DNA of 64,000 bases, from positions 1,389,001 to 1,453,000 of the forward strand of contig JAUCEF010000010.1 in the NCBI GenBank assembly GCA_033558025.1, read 5' to 3'. The translations under genes and the position numbers were made by a program. Below the pieces are notes generated by a model. That model did not search any database. It worked only from the letters and a program-made list of their open reading frames with translations, and was not told where the DNA came from. Positions 9,937 to 22,240 of this stretch are shown piece by piece. The stretch comes from Phytophthora sp. 'mugwort' (lineage: Eukaryota > Oomycota > Peronosporomycetes > Peronosporales > Peronosporaceae). The first letter of the stretch is position 1, and every line of letters starts with the position of its first letter.

Positions 9937-12024
9937 ATGAACCCGGGTAACGTCATTGACGATCAAGAAAGGATGCTACCGGCTTCCGCGGGCATCGCCG
10001 ACGTCCATGCGGCGTGGCTGGATGTCGCTGCCATCGGGGACGTGGCAGCCATGCGACGACTAAGGGATGGGTTCTCACAGTGGCTCGGCATGCAGCAGGT
10101 AATCTCGAATGCCGCAGCGACATCACAGATACCAGTTTTTTACAGGACGAGGTTTATCCACATGTGTGTGTAGCTTTTAGTAGATCTTGCAACGACTAGG
10201 CGTTCCAGCTATGACGAATTCCGGCTGCGCACGATCGGTGCCTCAGCGCTTTACACAGCTGCTTGGAGAGGAGACTTGGATGTGATGCAGTTTGTGCTGG
10301 AATCCGGCCAGAGTCCCGACACGGGAGATGACGGAACGATGACGCCTATGATGGTGGCAATTCACCGTCTTAACATTGTAACGATGCGCTGCATTATTCG
10401 CAATGGAGAGGCTGTCCGCCGCAATCTCGTTGTCGATGTGAGTGCTAGGTGGATGAAACGCATTTTCATGTAAACTTGATTGACATTAGGCGGGTTTTGG
10501 TTCTTTTTTCCGTCTTTTCTATAGTGCCGCGAAGAGAGCGATCAACACGTGAAACTGGGGATATCTGTCATCAGGCTTCTATTACGCTTTGGTGCTGACG
10601 TAGATGCACGAAGTCGGGTACAATAACTTTGTGCTGCGTTGGAGCAACCTGATAAATACGTAGCTGACAGTTTTGCATTCACTTTCAATACACAGGCTGG
10701 AAAGACGGCACTTCACTGCGCGACTTGTGACGATGCGTACGAAGTTGCCAAGTTCCTGCTGTATTCCGGTGCGAACGTGAATGCACGTGATAAGGTGCGA
10801 TTTACAATGAAGAACCGATAGCTTTGAGCATGTCCCCAATGACCCAAATTAACTGTAAGTTTGCACAACAAACAGAATGGGAAGACGCCACTTCACTATT
10901 GCGTCCAAGAAGATGACCTCCTCGTAACGAACCTGCTTCTTTCTCAAGGGACCAACATTGACGTAGGAGATACGGATGGCATCACACCATTGATTCTCGT
11001 GGTGCAGCGAGCGAACTTGAATTTGCTTCAGCTGTTTTTGAACCATCACCAGTTGGTGGCAACACCGCAACGTCAGGATTTTGGCGCAGCAGTTCTGCAC
11101 CTCGCCGTCGACTTCAAAGTGGAGAAGGTGGCTCGCTTTATCGTGCACAACAACTACGCATCCGTCGCGGTGCGTAATTTAAAAGGTGAGACAGCAATAC
11201 ACCGAGCTATTTTGGCACGGGACCCATCGATGATGGAGCTACTGGCTGATATGGACTCGGAGGGAGTGAGCCTCACAGCAGTCACGAACGAGCAAGATAC
11301 ACCGGCTCATTATGCCGCTCGATTTGGATCTCAGAAAGAAGTGGCAACGTTGTTGCGATGTCTGATCAGCGCGTTCGGGGACCTACAAGAGCTCCCAGAC
11401 GTCGGTACAGAGAACCCTCTGAACGCTGTCGATCGAAATGGAGCGACGTGTCTGTATCTTGTCGGGCTTCAGTCCTGGTTCAGCAATGGTAGCGAGAACG
11501 GCAACGCAGTGTCAGCGCATGGCGTCGCAAGCAGGAGATCTCGTGACGCAAAAGCTCACCTACTATTAGACCACGGAGCGCAGCTATTTCGTCGAGGTTT
11601 TCTGATTAAGAGGTTATCAGCTTCAAACGATGCATCTTTGCTGATTCTTCCGGCTCAAGTGCAGCGTTGTCTTCAAATAGGGCTCGTAGAAGCTGGATAT
11701 CGACGTGGAGACCAAGGGAATGCCGAGATGCGGGAGTCTAAACTGAAAGAATCTCTGATGCAGTCGCTGACCGACCTGAGCATACGATGGATTGCCAGCT
11801 CTGCATGCCTCGGGCCTTCGACAACATTACTTGGACTTGTAACATGCGCCGGTTACGCGCTGGAGGTCTTACCACTGTTATTGGGCTTGCCACTACGACG
11901 TCAAGCTTTTCCTGTGTTACTGCGTCAGTTGCAAACTTTTGCAAGGTTTCAGCACGGTCATGCTCTTCTGTTACAGCTACACAACGAGTTGTCGGCTGCG
12001 TGGAGCGACCTCGATGCGTCTTAA
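9937..12024 (+). CDS. ankyrin-repeat protein A, five exons
   Basis: Five exons joined by four phase-0 introns: 9937-10098, 10174-10437, 10525-10617, 10696-10794 and 10876-12024. Together they give 588 residues. All introns are GT-AG (75-87 nt). The exon model is supported by exact correspondence with the genes at 39787-41874 and 43919-46108. The N-terminal 54 residues contain DVHAAWLDVAAIGDVAAMRR. Exons 2-4 and the first half of exon 5 encode about seven or eight ankyrin repeats (for example GKTALHCATCDDAYEVAKFL and GKTPLHYCVQEDDLLVTNLL). Exon 4 is exactly 33 codons, one repeat. The last 200 or so residues are not ankyrin and carry AGYALEVLPLLLGLPLRRQA near the end. No signal peptide or membrane helix is seen. 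The family binds other proteins; the partner is unknown. The start ATG is the first in frame. Confidence 0.85.
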
Positions 12025-12344
12025 CCGGGCTGACAGTAAAATACCACGGGGAAATGATTTGCCGAACGACATCGGAAAAGTTCTTTTTTCGTTGCGAACA
12101 ATTTCTTTCCAGTTTTGAAGCTTTTCTTGATCTGAAAGTGTTCATATTATTGTGTGTTCTACTCAAAATTTCCCTGGGCGATTGATTGAATCGCGCGAGC
12201 ACAATGCGTGGCCAATCGCCCCACCACTAAATAGCATATGCAACATAAGTGTTTGATTCACACGGCGCTGGGAGCATGCAAATGGTGCTACGGCAAGTCC
12301 TGTCGCATAGAACAACACCGAACCAGCGAACTCCAGTTGTCTCC
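12025..12344. other. 3' region of the ankyrin gene, no other gene
   Basis: Short shadow frames only. The stretch leads into the poly-G run. Confidence 0.4.
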
Positions 12345-12367
12345 GGGGGGGGGGGGGGGGGGGGGGG
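12345..12367 (+). repeat. poly-G tract, 23 nt
   Basis: An uninterrupted run of 23 G. It is likely to be variable in length and error-prone in assembly. Confidence 0.9.
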
Positions 12368-12396
12368 CAAACCCGCAAGTTACAGCGGCGACACAA

Positions 12397-12600
12397 GAGG
12401 GCCACAGCGATGACGCAAGAGCTCCTCAGCGATAACGCGAGAGTGCCACAGCGATAGAGTGCGAGGGTCGCAGTGAAGCAGCGCAAGAACCACAGCTAGA
12501 ACCACAGCGAGACGGGAAGCGCGAGAGCCACAGTGAGATAGCGCGGTTCAAGAGCCACAGACGGAGCGAGGGTAGAGCGCGGTAGCGAGATAGCCACAAT
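12397..12600 (+). repeat. degenerate ~22-bp tandem repeat
   Basis: The motif GCCACAGCGAT or GCCACAGTGAGATAGCGCGA recurs about nine times with a spacing of roughly 20-25 bp. It has drifted and encodes no persistent frame. Confidence 0.55.
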
Positions 12601-13069
12601 GGATATAGCCAATACGGGCTGAGGTCTTGCTGCCTCAAATCAATTCGGCTAATAGGAAACGTCTGTCAATTGCTCGGGCGATTCCACCAACCAACCCAGG
12701 TGTGTAAACATAGCGGGAAATCATAACACTACGAATCTGTCGTGGATACCTTGGTTTCGTTGCCAACTACCTCTCGTTCCCGCGAGCACAACCAGCCCAG
12801 AACTCGAAAAAAAAGGAATGCGGAATTGCAATAACTGTGATTTTCGCATTGTAATGCAGATTATTGGTCCGCTCTCAAACCAATACACCTAATATATGGA
12901 AACAATTACGACAATACAACTATACCAAAGAGGATACAGCCAGCCCGGTTCATTATGCTTCCTGACGCTGGAATGGATCAGCGAGAATCAGCGACGCTAA
13001 TGTATGGTGGGTGGTTTCTAACGCTCGTTAGTGGTTTGGCGAGCTCTAAAATAGAGTAATAAATGTAGT
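12601..13069. other. no gene recognised
   Basis: AT-rich unannotated stretch between the short-unit repeat and the hAT fossil. No motif seen; it may contain the lost 5' end of that transposon. Confidence 0.35.
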
Positions 13070-14535
13070 CTCAATTTCACTACGGTTGCAAACAGGACCT
13101 CAGCGTTTTCTGCTTCGAGCCTCAAGGACAAGCTCTTCCTCGGTGCAAGATGCGCGGCGTTGACCGAACGCAGCCGCCTTAAACGGGCTATTCCAGCTTG
13201 GTCTCGCACTTGGCGAGCCGCCACGAAAACTTTCGCGTGCAGTACGACTCCCACCAGCGCCGCAGCAAGTGCCCTTTTCAAGCATTTGGCTTCGTTTCCG
13301 AGGAACATCCCACTGTTACCAGTGGATGCGGCGGATTGTTGAGAGGAGCATAGCTCTATGCGAGGTAGACAACGAGAGGTCAAAGAACTATGCTTTTGTG
13401 TCTTCCAACCAACTCTAATGTGCTCAAGGCCGACACGATTACGGTGGCCGCAAATATGGGGATCGTAATCGGCGAGGGATGTGTAACCTGTTCGGTTTGC
13501 TGTTCGATGGCTGGAGCCACGAGACCATGTACTTCATCGGGGTCGCGCTCTACGTAGTTGGCGACTGGATCCAGCGCACGTTGCTCGCGTTATCGCCTGT
13601 ACACGACGGGAGCCAGAACGCGAATGCTCGCATTGAGGTTTCCGTAACGTATTGGCCGCATACAACAGGACGGTCTACATGGTCCAGTATATCGGGGCAG
13701 ATATCTGCAACACAAACCGCAGCATCGCTACGAAGCTCGGCGACCCATTGACCTGTTGCGCCTCGCATCGGTTCACATTGGCGGTTAGCAAGTTTTTAAC
13801 CGATCACGAACCGCTGTTCCATACGGTTATAACCTTAATATCTCAGTTACACCAATACCACTGAGCTGCATAAACTCACCTCCCTCCGCCAAAGAAACGA
13901 AACGCGACGCGCAGTCGTCGCCCTACGCGATGTTGGAGAGGTGCGTGGCTCTGCTGCCGCACATACGGCTCATTGAGGCGGTAGAGGAATTCATCCCGAC
14001 TATCTGCGAGCACAAGAAGTTGGGGGATGTGCTACACCATCTACGGAAGCTCGAGTGCGACTGCAGTGGGAAGCGACGGCCATAGGGGTGTATGTCTTCT
14101 GTTCGACACGGTTGTTACTAACTACCCAATTGTGGATCAGCCCTTGAAATCTACGTCTAAAATTGTGCACTCTCCCGCTTTCGAGAACAGCGTCGTCAAA
14201 CGGGTCGCTGAAAAAGCCTGTCGGCGACAGAGGTTGCGGCATTGATTCGCTTGGAGCGCTCACGAGCTGAGGATAGGTCGCTCGCAACTGGAAGCGAGGG
14301 ACTACGCTGCCCAGATAATCCAGCAACGCTGAACAACAACACAATGGGAGCAGGTGGCGTATGCCGCTCTGGCTAGGCTGGTGCCTCCGACGTTGAACGC
14401 TTGCGAGCATCTATTTCCGGTGTGCAAGTGGATGTTAACATCACAGCGCAGCAATTTGCTTCCTTTTCACTTCGAAATGATTGAGTTTCTGCGCGCCAAC
14501 ATGGAGATGTGCGTCGTCCTTAGCCTGTTGTAGGT
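13070..14535 (+). pseudogene. hAT transposase with BED finger, decayed
   Basis: Plus-strand pieces follow the order of a hAT transposase. At about 13190-13240 TGYSSLVSHLASRHENF is the second half of a BED-type zinc finger. At 13480-13620 CNLFGLLFDGWSHETMYFIG, and in a shifted frame at 13650-13800 VQYIGADICNTNRSIATKLG then CCASHRFTLAV, match the catalytic core (FDGWS, a D-N-C-N segment, and C-A-S-H-R-F-x-L). At about 14060-14190 GVCLLFDTVVTNYPIVDQPL follows. At 14355-14520 a Leu-rich stretch with CEHLFPVCKWMLTSQRSNLL corresponds to the C-terminal dimerisation region. At least four frame changes and several stops are needed, so it is inactive. I did not find convincing terminal repeats or an 8-bp target duplication. 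Confidence 0.65.
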
Positions 14536-16237
14536 ACGTTGCTGTACGGTCTTAGCATGCGCTAACACCTTTAGTGAAGGAATTTGGCAATAACTGCGCC
14601 GTATTTACTATTGTTTGCCCGTGCATTGCCGTCGGAGCAATTCAGTATGTTACTGTGTTTTCTTAGGTCTGAACCAGCCCCCTTCTCAAACCGCCAACCA
14701 CGAGCTCACGCCAGCTTGGTAAGCGAACGAGCCGTGGCTAGGGTTATTTTCTACAGGCTTTAGATCCAGCATCGCGTGTGTGGACGTCAGAGCTCTTAGT
14801 ATTTATATATTTTCCGTACTCGCAGAAATTAAATTCATAAAATAGTTTTAACTGTTCCCAACATATATTCTAGTAGCTTAGGAGGAGAGGATGAATCTCG
14901 TCTAACGTTATGGCGGATACGGAATACTCGAATAGTCTGGTCACTATAGAGAGCTAAGCATCAGGGTGGCCTCGAGGGCCATTTTCTCTAGTCCCCGCCG
15001 GAGCGGTGAGCCTGTGCCCTTCTCCTTGCTGTACTTGTCGTTGCAAAATTGCACCTTCCGCCTTCCACCATGAAGAACACCGTGCAGATTCCGTGATTCA
15101 TGTGCATCCATGGTTAAACGAGGAGTAGGTACACGGATCGGAACAGCTTCCGACCGAAGCTCGGCCGCAACCCTATTTCAAATTTGCTCACCAGGTAAAT
15201 CCCGCACTATTTCTTTTCGTCATCCCCTGGCCGACTTGTCTTCGAGCTGCTTACGGGGTCAAGTCAGAAACGGCGAGAACAAACGCAACAACCCTCGGCA
15301 AAGCCTTAAGCGGGATGAGCCGAGATGCATAAGCATAACGTCAAACGCCTTAGATAAACTGAATGGTATGAATCCTTTTAAGTTGATGACGTATTGTCAT
15401 CAAGTACGAGAAGCCATTCAAAGCAGATCACACATTTGTGATCTGGGTACATAGCGTGATGACGATAAAAAAAAGAATTGATGCCGCCTCGAACACAGTC
15501 GAAGGCGTGCTCACTTCCTAATTTTCCACATAATGAGCACATCGAAAAAACAAACAATATCCACACGTAGCGAGTCTCAATGTTAAGCCATTTAAAATAT
15601 GACTCGTGTTATATTTCCCATCTGGTTTGCAAAGATGCGACATTGATCACCACCCGCAACACCAGACAACCCCAACTGTAGTTAGGATTTGGTTGGCAGC
15701 CGCAATCCTCGGTGGCACTAAGTACGAAATTTATGCCGCTAAATTCATCCTGATCTCTCTACATTTAAATCGATTTGTATAGAATTGGAGTAATGCTGTA
15801 CGAATGTTGAGCCGATGGCTTCGAGTATATCGTTGTGATCGTTCTCTCCAGACAACTCGATCTTTCTGTCGGGACACGCTACCTACCAGAAACACCTGCT
15901 GCGGCCGTGGTTGAATATGTCAAGTCCCACGCTATCTGCAGCATCAGTATTCTCATTCTCCACCCTTACCTAAATGCATTGTCTCTATCAGACGCCTTAA
16001 CATCCCCAGTAATAGGAAAATAGTTTAATTGGTAAAATCATAGTCTCCAGAATTAACGTTTTTGGTGTCGTAGGTACCTCAGCAGGCGAAAGACGCGCTA
16101 TCAAGCTTGCTATGGGTACTCGCTAAATTCACAGACTCCATTGCGGCGCTGTGTCGAATAAAGCAAAATTCAGTATGTATTTTTTGTAGTTACTTTTCAC
16201 TTAAGACTGCTTCTGGGCTTCTGTAAAAACATCCCTA
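14536..16237. other. no gene recognised
   Basis: The longest frame, 15110-15454 plus (114 codons), is basic and shows no known motif. 15566-15378 minus is similarly featureless. I cannot support a gene here. Confidence 0.35.
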
Positions 16238-17336
16238 CTAGTAAAAAGGGTACCGAAAACAAAGGTATGTAACCTGCTCTCTTGACACTGAGGGGGGGGG
16301 CACCATGCACTCGCAGAAGAACAGTGTTAGTGGACAACAGCGTTTCAAATCTTCCTGACGTGGTGGGCTCTGGCGGACTGGCGTGAGGGTGCCTGCGTAC
16401 TCTCGAAAATACTCATCGAGGACGTTGCAGACCGTTTTGTAGTAAGCGTGGTCTGCATCGAATCCACAATCACTATCTATCCCATGTCGAAGTCGAAAAC
16501 TACCCATGATCAGTATGCCTCTAAATACATTGGTATAAGCACATGCGATTTCCGCTTTGAATCGGCGACCTAGCAATCATTTGGCACTTCATGGCCTCAT
16601 CATGCACTCTTGCATAGAATGGGTCCACGCCTCTAATAACGACTTTGCCTTGAGCGTTAAGATCTTGCTCTATAATGTGACGTCTCACCAGTTTCAGGCA
16701 CGAGTCATCCAAGCGTTCTGGGCGTCTGAAGAAAGCCGTTTCGTATACACGAACCTTTTCAAGTTTGGTGTCAATTGTCGTCTTTAAGCTCAGAGTTTAC
16801 ATGAGTTTTGCACAGGCCAACATTTCCACCATCGTAGAGTTATTCAGTGGGCTATGCAACGATATCCGAGTAAAGCGTGACATTCTTATGCACGAAGCGA
16901 GTTCTCTCATAGCAGCCAGTTTCGGAGATTCGTCGTGCCAGGCCGCATGGTAACTTTTCCGCGAAAGCACTAGCTTCTTGATCGAAATTCACATGGGGGA
17001 CTAAATCATGGTCAGTTGCCTTCGAGACGTGTTGATTTCTGTAACACACTTGGTGACATAATTCTTAGGAAATGCGATGGAAACCTTTCTGTGAACTTTC
17101 TGATTTCGTGCGAGGACCACGATCGTTGTTGACTTCCATGACGGCGTGTCTACTTGTGTAATATTACTGATAACTGCAGCGACGTTAAAGCTCCATGCAA
17201 TCTTTATGCGCAAAAGATATAGATCCTTGCCTGGGACTAGTGTTCCCTGGACCGGAGCTTGCGCTTTCCACATTGACTTCTCTACCCGGAGCTTTTTTGT
17301 CTTTCGACTTGTTTCCGTCTGATGTTTTGCTCTCAT
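16238..17336 (-). pseudogene. uncharacterised minus-strand gene remnant, 3' part
   Basis: Consecutive minus-strand frames read as one protein split by frameshifts. 17336-17001 contains TPSWKSTTIVVLARNQKVHR and FPKNYV. 17049-16852 continues with DHDLVPHVNFDQEASAFAEK and ISETGCYERTRFVHKNVTLY. From about 16800 to 16521 the frame contains LKTTIDTKLEKVRVYETAFF and VVIRGVDPFYARVHDEAMKC. 16576-16238 adds RFKAEIACAYTNVFRGILIM. The pieces are continuous in sense and look like real folded protein, but I recognise no family. A transposon-encoded protein or a lost host gene are both possible. Frameshifts lie near 17040, around 16800-16860 and near 16570. Confidence 0.4.
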
Positions 17337-18654
17337 CTTTCACGCTCACCTCGACCCGAAACTTGCAATACTATCGTCGGTGCTGGAACCGTCTCCGCTA
17401 ATCCCGACATCACTATCACTGCTAGTGTTCGTGGGGCACTCGCGAACTATAGGCTTTCGTACCGAATGGTTGGGGTACTTTAACTGACCGGTGAAGCCTG
17501 GGCACTGCGGGGATAGCATTCAAGTCCAACTGATCGATAGCCAAGCCCGACTGGTTGGTTTGTGAGTCCAACGGGTTGGTATTGTGCATAACAGGGTTGG
17601 GTAGGAGCTGCCGGCTTTACTGCTCACCACTAGCTATTTTTTTTTCGATTTGGCAGTTTAACCGGAGGTTTTTCGATCTCATCGCTGTTATACCACCGCT
17701 GTTGTAGAGCTTCTTCATATTGTCAGGCGTAATAAGCTAATTCCTTTGTGCACCGTAGGTATCACTATCGGATGACCCCATAGCACGCGCTCAGCGGATT
17801 ATTCGGCTTTTTCGACGCGTAAATGATCACTCTCAACCATGGAAGCATCAATGCTACCTAGAACAGCACTCTCGATTGGTGACTTTGTCGTTTCTCTATC
17901 GACCCCTTCTGTGCCTGCATCGTCGCCAATAACACTCATATCCACCACATCATTGTTGCCCCCCACCTGAATTATTTCAATTACACATTACCACAGTATC
18001 CCCCTCGGTTGCTATCTGCCGTCATTTTTGGTCTCATAGTTGGGCGAACCGTGGACTCATCCGTTAGCCCAGATTTGTATTCTTCGTCGTGTCGGCTTCT
18101 CGAGTAAATTGTCTGGGATTTCCATCCCGGAGCTTGCCTCACTCTGTCTTTCGAATACACGGGCAGTACTTGGGGAAGTGTTGCAAGGTTCGTACCGCAC
18201 CTTGTCTGACACATTCCACCAAATCTCGCAAAGCTTCTGCCATACGGACAAAGGTTTGGGTTCCAAGAGAGCTCATTGCCTCCACGACGGCAGCAGCCAT
18301 TTCTATTGCCGTCTTCCATTTCGTTGTCCCGCGCGACAGCATTCTCCACGGACCGAATGTGCAAAGCCTGAACGCGAAATGCGAATATAAGACATGTCAT
18401 CAGACTCGTCCTCCTCTGGCAGAATTAGTTCTGATTGTATTAACCACCGGGAGTGGAGATAATTCACTGGAATCACTGTCTTCGTCTTCATTACTGACCG
18501 CACAAATATTGCGATGTGACATCTGTTCGAATCAAAACAAGTAAGCAACAGTCACTCATCCGAAAAAAACTAACATAGTAAACCCAACTGAGCACTTACC
18601 GAAACATTCACAGTGTAATCCCTACCAGTTGGCAAGGATCGCAGCTGAACGACC
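17337..18654. other. possible middle part of the same minus-strand gene
   Basis: Serine- and threonine-rich low-complexity coding-like sequence on both strands. The minus frame 18342-18139 contains RMAEALRDLVECVRQGAVRT. It may be a disordered linker of the neighbouring remnant. No domain is seen. Confidence 0.25.
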
Positions 18655-19448
18655 TTAATACGCATGCGAATCACTTAAAAAATCGTACTTGTTGCGAATC
18701 AAATCAAAAACATGCCGGCTGACAAGCACTGCCGGACGAAACAGCTTTTCGTCCGCGCCGTTGTAGTAGCGGGATCCCAACACGTTGAACCATGACGCAT
18801 ATTTCAGTTCAGTAGTAGACAGCAGAAAAAGCACTGTTTCTAGGCATTCGCCTGGACACATATCTGGCTTAAGAATTTCCTTCATCGCACTCTACGCGAA
18901 TTCAAGGCTAACTCGAGATCAAACATTATAACGTTAGAAGGAGCGTGTTAGAAAAGCACAAATATTCATACTTTTACCGGCTCTTGATGTGATTACCAAG
19001 ATGGACAACATGTTCCCGCTCGTACACAGCCCACTTCCTCACATGAAGGCTATTGCGAAAACAAAGACCCACAAGATTGTGCTGGGTTTTGCCAGCTCTC
19101 CCTGGTCGTCGTAGTTTGTCCGAAGGTAGTACATGTACGGAAGACCACGATCGAACTCTGCGTCATCCCGCGCCTTAACCATCATCTCAACAGAATCCTC
19201 CGCACGATCCACAATTACTGCATTGCGACCACTGTACACTCTCTTCGCCATCTCCATGCATAGGTATTCTGAAATGGAAATGGCAAATCAGAACCCGCGC
19301 TAAGTAAAGTTTCCTCTTTAAAAGGCTTATTTCTCTTAAGTATTTGCCAATCACGATAGCGCGAATCCAATCTCATGATGGATTGCTCTCGTTTAACGCC
19401 GCAATTGCGTTTTTCATGCAAGCATGACACACGTTTCGACCAATGCAT
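18655..19448 (-). pseudogene. uncharacterised minus-strand gene remnant, 5' part
   Basis: Minus-strand pieces 19448-19215, 19257-19039 and 18885-18655 look like successive exons of one gene. A plausible intron acceptor (CCATTTCCATTTCAG) precedes AATACCTATGCATGG near 19270, which would enter the frame MEMAKRVYSGRNAVIVDRAE. The next piece reads MKEILKPDMCPGECLETVLF and FRPAVLVSRHVFDLIRNKYD. Both are protein-like, but the family is not recognised. Together with the remnant at 16238-17336 this may be one spliced gene about 3.2 kb long on the minus strand. I cannot define all introns, so it may instead be decayed. Confidence 0.35.
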
Positions 19449-19910
19449 GTTGGAAGCTCGCTTTTTCAGCTCGCCTCACGACTCCTATCGCGTCCCAACC
19501 CGTTCCGCTCCCTGGTCCATCTCGTTGCACCTACTCCTATCGGCGATCCCACCCCGTTCCCCTCGCTTTTTCCGCTGGACTTCTCCTATCGCGCCCCCAA
19601 CACATTCCGCTCGCTGTTCCAGCTCGCTTCTTAACTCTTACCTAGGTCGCAACCCGTTCCGCTCGGTGATCCAGCTCGCTGCACTATTCCCACCTCGGTC
19701 GCAATCGTTCCGCTCGCTGTTCCAGTTCGTTACACTACTCCTATCGCGTCCCACTCCGTTCCGTACACTTGTTCAGCTCGCTACACTACTGTTGTCGAGT
19801 TCCAACCTGTTCCGCTAGTTGTTGCAGCTCCCATCACTACTCGTCTCGTGGCCCCAACGGGTTTGACTCGCTGTTCTAGCTCGCTGCACTACACCTATCA
19901 CGTAGGGAGG
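19448..19910 (+). repeat. 51-bp tandem repeat, about nine units
   Basis: Units starting GTTCCGCTCGCTGTTCCAG recur at a 51-bp period (about 19448, 19499, 19555, 19606, 19657, 19708, 19759, 19810, 19861), each ending near CCTATCGCGTCCCAACC. Because 51 is a multiple of three, one plus-strand frame (19375-19818) stays open as a 17-residue repeat rich in Leu, Ser, Arg and Pro. That frame is probably a by-product of the periodicity. Confidence 0.8.
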
Positions 19911-20048
19911 CCGCCTTCGCTTCGCTCGGCAGCAACACACAGTTTTAGCCAATCGGGGGCTGACTCGTTGCGCTAAATACGTATTCATATAAACCACACA
20001 AACTAATTCTAGCTAATGGGAGGCCGCCTTTGCTGCGCTCGGCAGCAA
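19905..20048 (+). repeat. 31-bp direct repeat, two copies
   Basis: GGGAGGCCGCCTT..GCTCGGCAGCAA occurs at 19905-19935 and 20018-20048 with two differences, about 113 bp apart, immediately after the 51-bp array. Confidence 0.7.
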
Positions 20049-20532
20049 TATTTTGACCAATACTAAACTGGACGCAAGTGTAACGGACTGACGGACGGAC
20101 GCCGATCTACGCTAAAGTATGTTAATAAAGCGGGATTTACCCGACGTAAATACGTTAAGCCTAATTGCAGTTGTCAGTATACGCTCGGTGGGTGTATAAT
20201 TTACGGGCGTAGGACTAACACAGGCGTTGTAGGGGTTCCGTCCTCAATACTTAAGTCGCTGATTGGGAGACATTGTGTTCTGTTCTAACCTTAATCACTA
20301 TCCCACTCAGATCGCCACCACCCGCCTCCGCATCGCGCCAGTTATGAGCCCACTATGAAGCCTCATGACCTACTCTCGTGGAGCTTCGCGAGTATATAAT
20401 GTCTGGATCGAATGACGACGTCAATTGTTACCAGATAGCTACAAATACGTAGAAGTTTAATCGAGGGGATTGGTAGGATAGCTACCACTGGGATTAGAGA
20501 TAATAGAGTTTAGGATACGCACTAGATAGTTC
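20049..20532. other. no gene recognised
   Basis: Contains a TATA-like GAGTATATAATG near 20391, which could belong to a retroelement LTR upstream of the gag-like fragments. No matching second LTR was found. Confidence 0.3.
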
Positions 20533-22240
20533 ATGGAAGTGCCTTTCGGCAGCCAGTTATCGCATGGCAATCCATACGCTCACAGTTCAATCTCAATCAC
20601 TCCTCAATTTGCTTCCAAAACACCAGCTACCACTCCACCTCCGACCTCGTCCAGCTCGCCGACCGAGCCCCGCTGGATGGCCCTCCTCTCCAAGCAGCTT
20701 CCACTGCGCTTGTGTTACATAGTAGCACTTGTCGTGTCAAGTTCAAGGGTTAATGCAAGGGTGCTCGTGGCCACGTAGTGGGAAGCGAGTAGCCTGTGGT
20801 TATTGGTGCGAGCCCCATAGTGGGAAGCACTAGGTCACAAAAGTAGCCTTTAACAGCGCGAAATTAACGTTCAGTGGCTATTTGGTGTGGCTGCACGCCA
20901 GTGTGGTACAAATCTCGGGTTTCCTTCGGTAGGCCTGTGGTTTCGTGCTTTCGCCTTTGGTGAATCCCTGTCCCGCTACTGAAACACGGAGAAAAAGTTC
21001 TGGATAGCTGCCCACCTGGTTTAGCTTGATCTATAACAATTGCTACTTAGCCTTTTCTTTCTGCTTCCTTATATGGGTGACCCCCCCCCGAAGACTCGTG
21101 AACCCGAGGATCCGTTTTTCAGCACCACTGAGTCCCTTACCGACCGTAGCAAGGAGCTAGACAAGCTTCGAAAGATCTTGTGGTTAACAAGGGTAAAGCC
21201 GCTGAAGCTCGTCCAACGGATCCGAAACGAAATCTCGGATTGTAAGGAGGCAAGCGCCAGGAACGTTGCCCACGATATCACAGAACACCTGAAGCACCGA
21301 ATTCAGCAAGCTCAAGGAATTTGGAAGGTTCGTTTGACTACTCCATCCAACTTCACAAGAAGCGTAGACTGTAAAAACAGAATTTAATCAGTTCCGTTTT
21401 CAATTTTTGAGGTTTTAGATAAGGTTTCGGTAGATTTTTTAAAAGAGCGCTCATAAGTCCAGCAAGTATGTCCCCAAAACCAGATCGTACGGCTGAGCTC
21501 CGTCTCCGAACCTCTAGCCCCCGTTTAACAGATCAGAAGCAATGCTTCACGGCAAACGTCGCGCCCAAGTACATGAGCACAGACGCCACAAATGCGGCAA
21601 GTGCCAATGTGCAAGCGGATTCGCCCTCCCAGGTTTCCGCAAATCCTTCTTCGACTGCAAGACATGACACATTATCCATGCAGGAACTGTTGCTGTATCT
21701 TACGCAGCAATAACAGCAGTATCAACCCTGGCAAGCTCAAATGCAACAGGCTAACGGGCGCTTCGAGTTTCTCGTTGCATCAAAAGCGGAACAGGAACAG
21801 AAGGATCCCGTGTTTATGAGAGAAAGTTCCGTAAGGAAATGAACTATGAATGTTCGCAATGGAACATTATCACGCCAACAAACGTCACCTGATGGCAGCG
21901 GAGTCGTCAGACTTTGTGACGCTAATTTCGAGCAATTTGGGCAAGTCTGTGCTGAATTGGTGTCGTGCCTTTATAGCACACTGTGGGCGCATAAGCGTGC
22001 GCAAGACATGGGCACTGTTCAAAACGCAAGTGTGCACACACTTCAGCCCAAGCGTTTAGGTATGATCTTCGATAACGGATTTTTACATAAAACAGAAGAC
22101 AGTTATTCATGAGTATGTCTCTAAGTTCCAGGACTTGTTGTCCCAAATTGAGAGAGATCAGTGAACTAGAGAAGAGGTTCCTTTTCGAGAACAGATTGCG
22201 GGAAGAAACGGCGAAGAAGATCAAGAAGTGAGTCCGAGTA
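20533..22240 (+). pseudogene. gag-like retroelement remnant
   Basis: Plus-strand pieces are consistent with a decayed gag. 21040-21387 has an acidic and basic helical stretch, LDKLRKILWLTRVKPLKLVQ. 21468-21713 is Ser/Thr/Pro-rich and runs into a Gln-rich segment (LLLYLTQQ, stop, QQYQPWQAQMQQ). 21850-22112 is a further Ala/Cys-containing fragment. The Gln-rich linker and its position upstream of the reverse-transcriptase fragment at 22460 suggest that it belongs to the same element. There is no zinc knuckle and no protease. The assignment depends mainly on context. Confidence 0.35.

Noticed and set aside
11738..12202. Minus-strand frame of 154 codons
   Set aside because: It overlaps exon 5 of ankyrin gene A antisense and has no motif; a shadow of the real gene.
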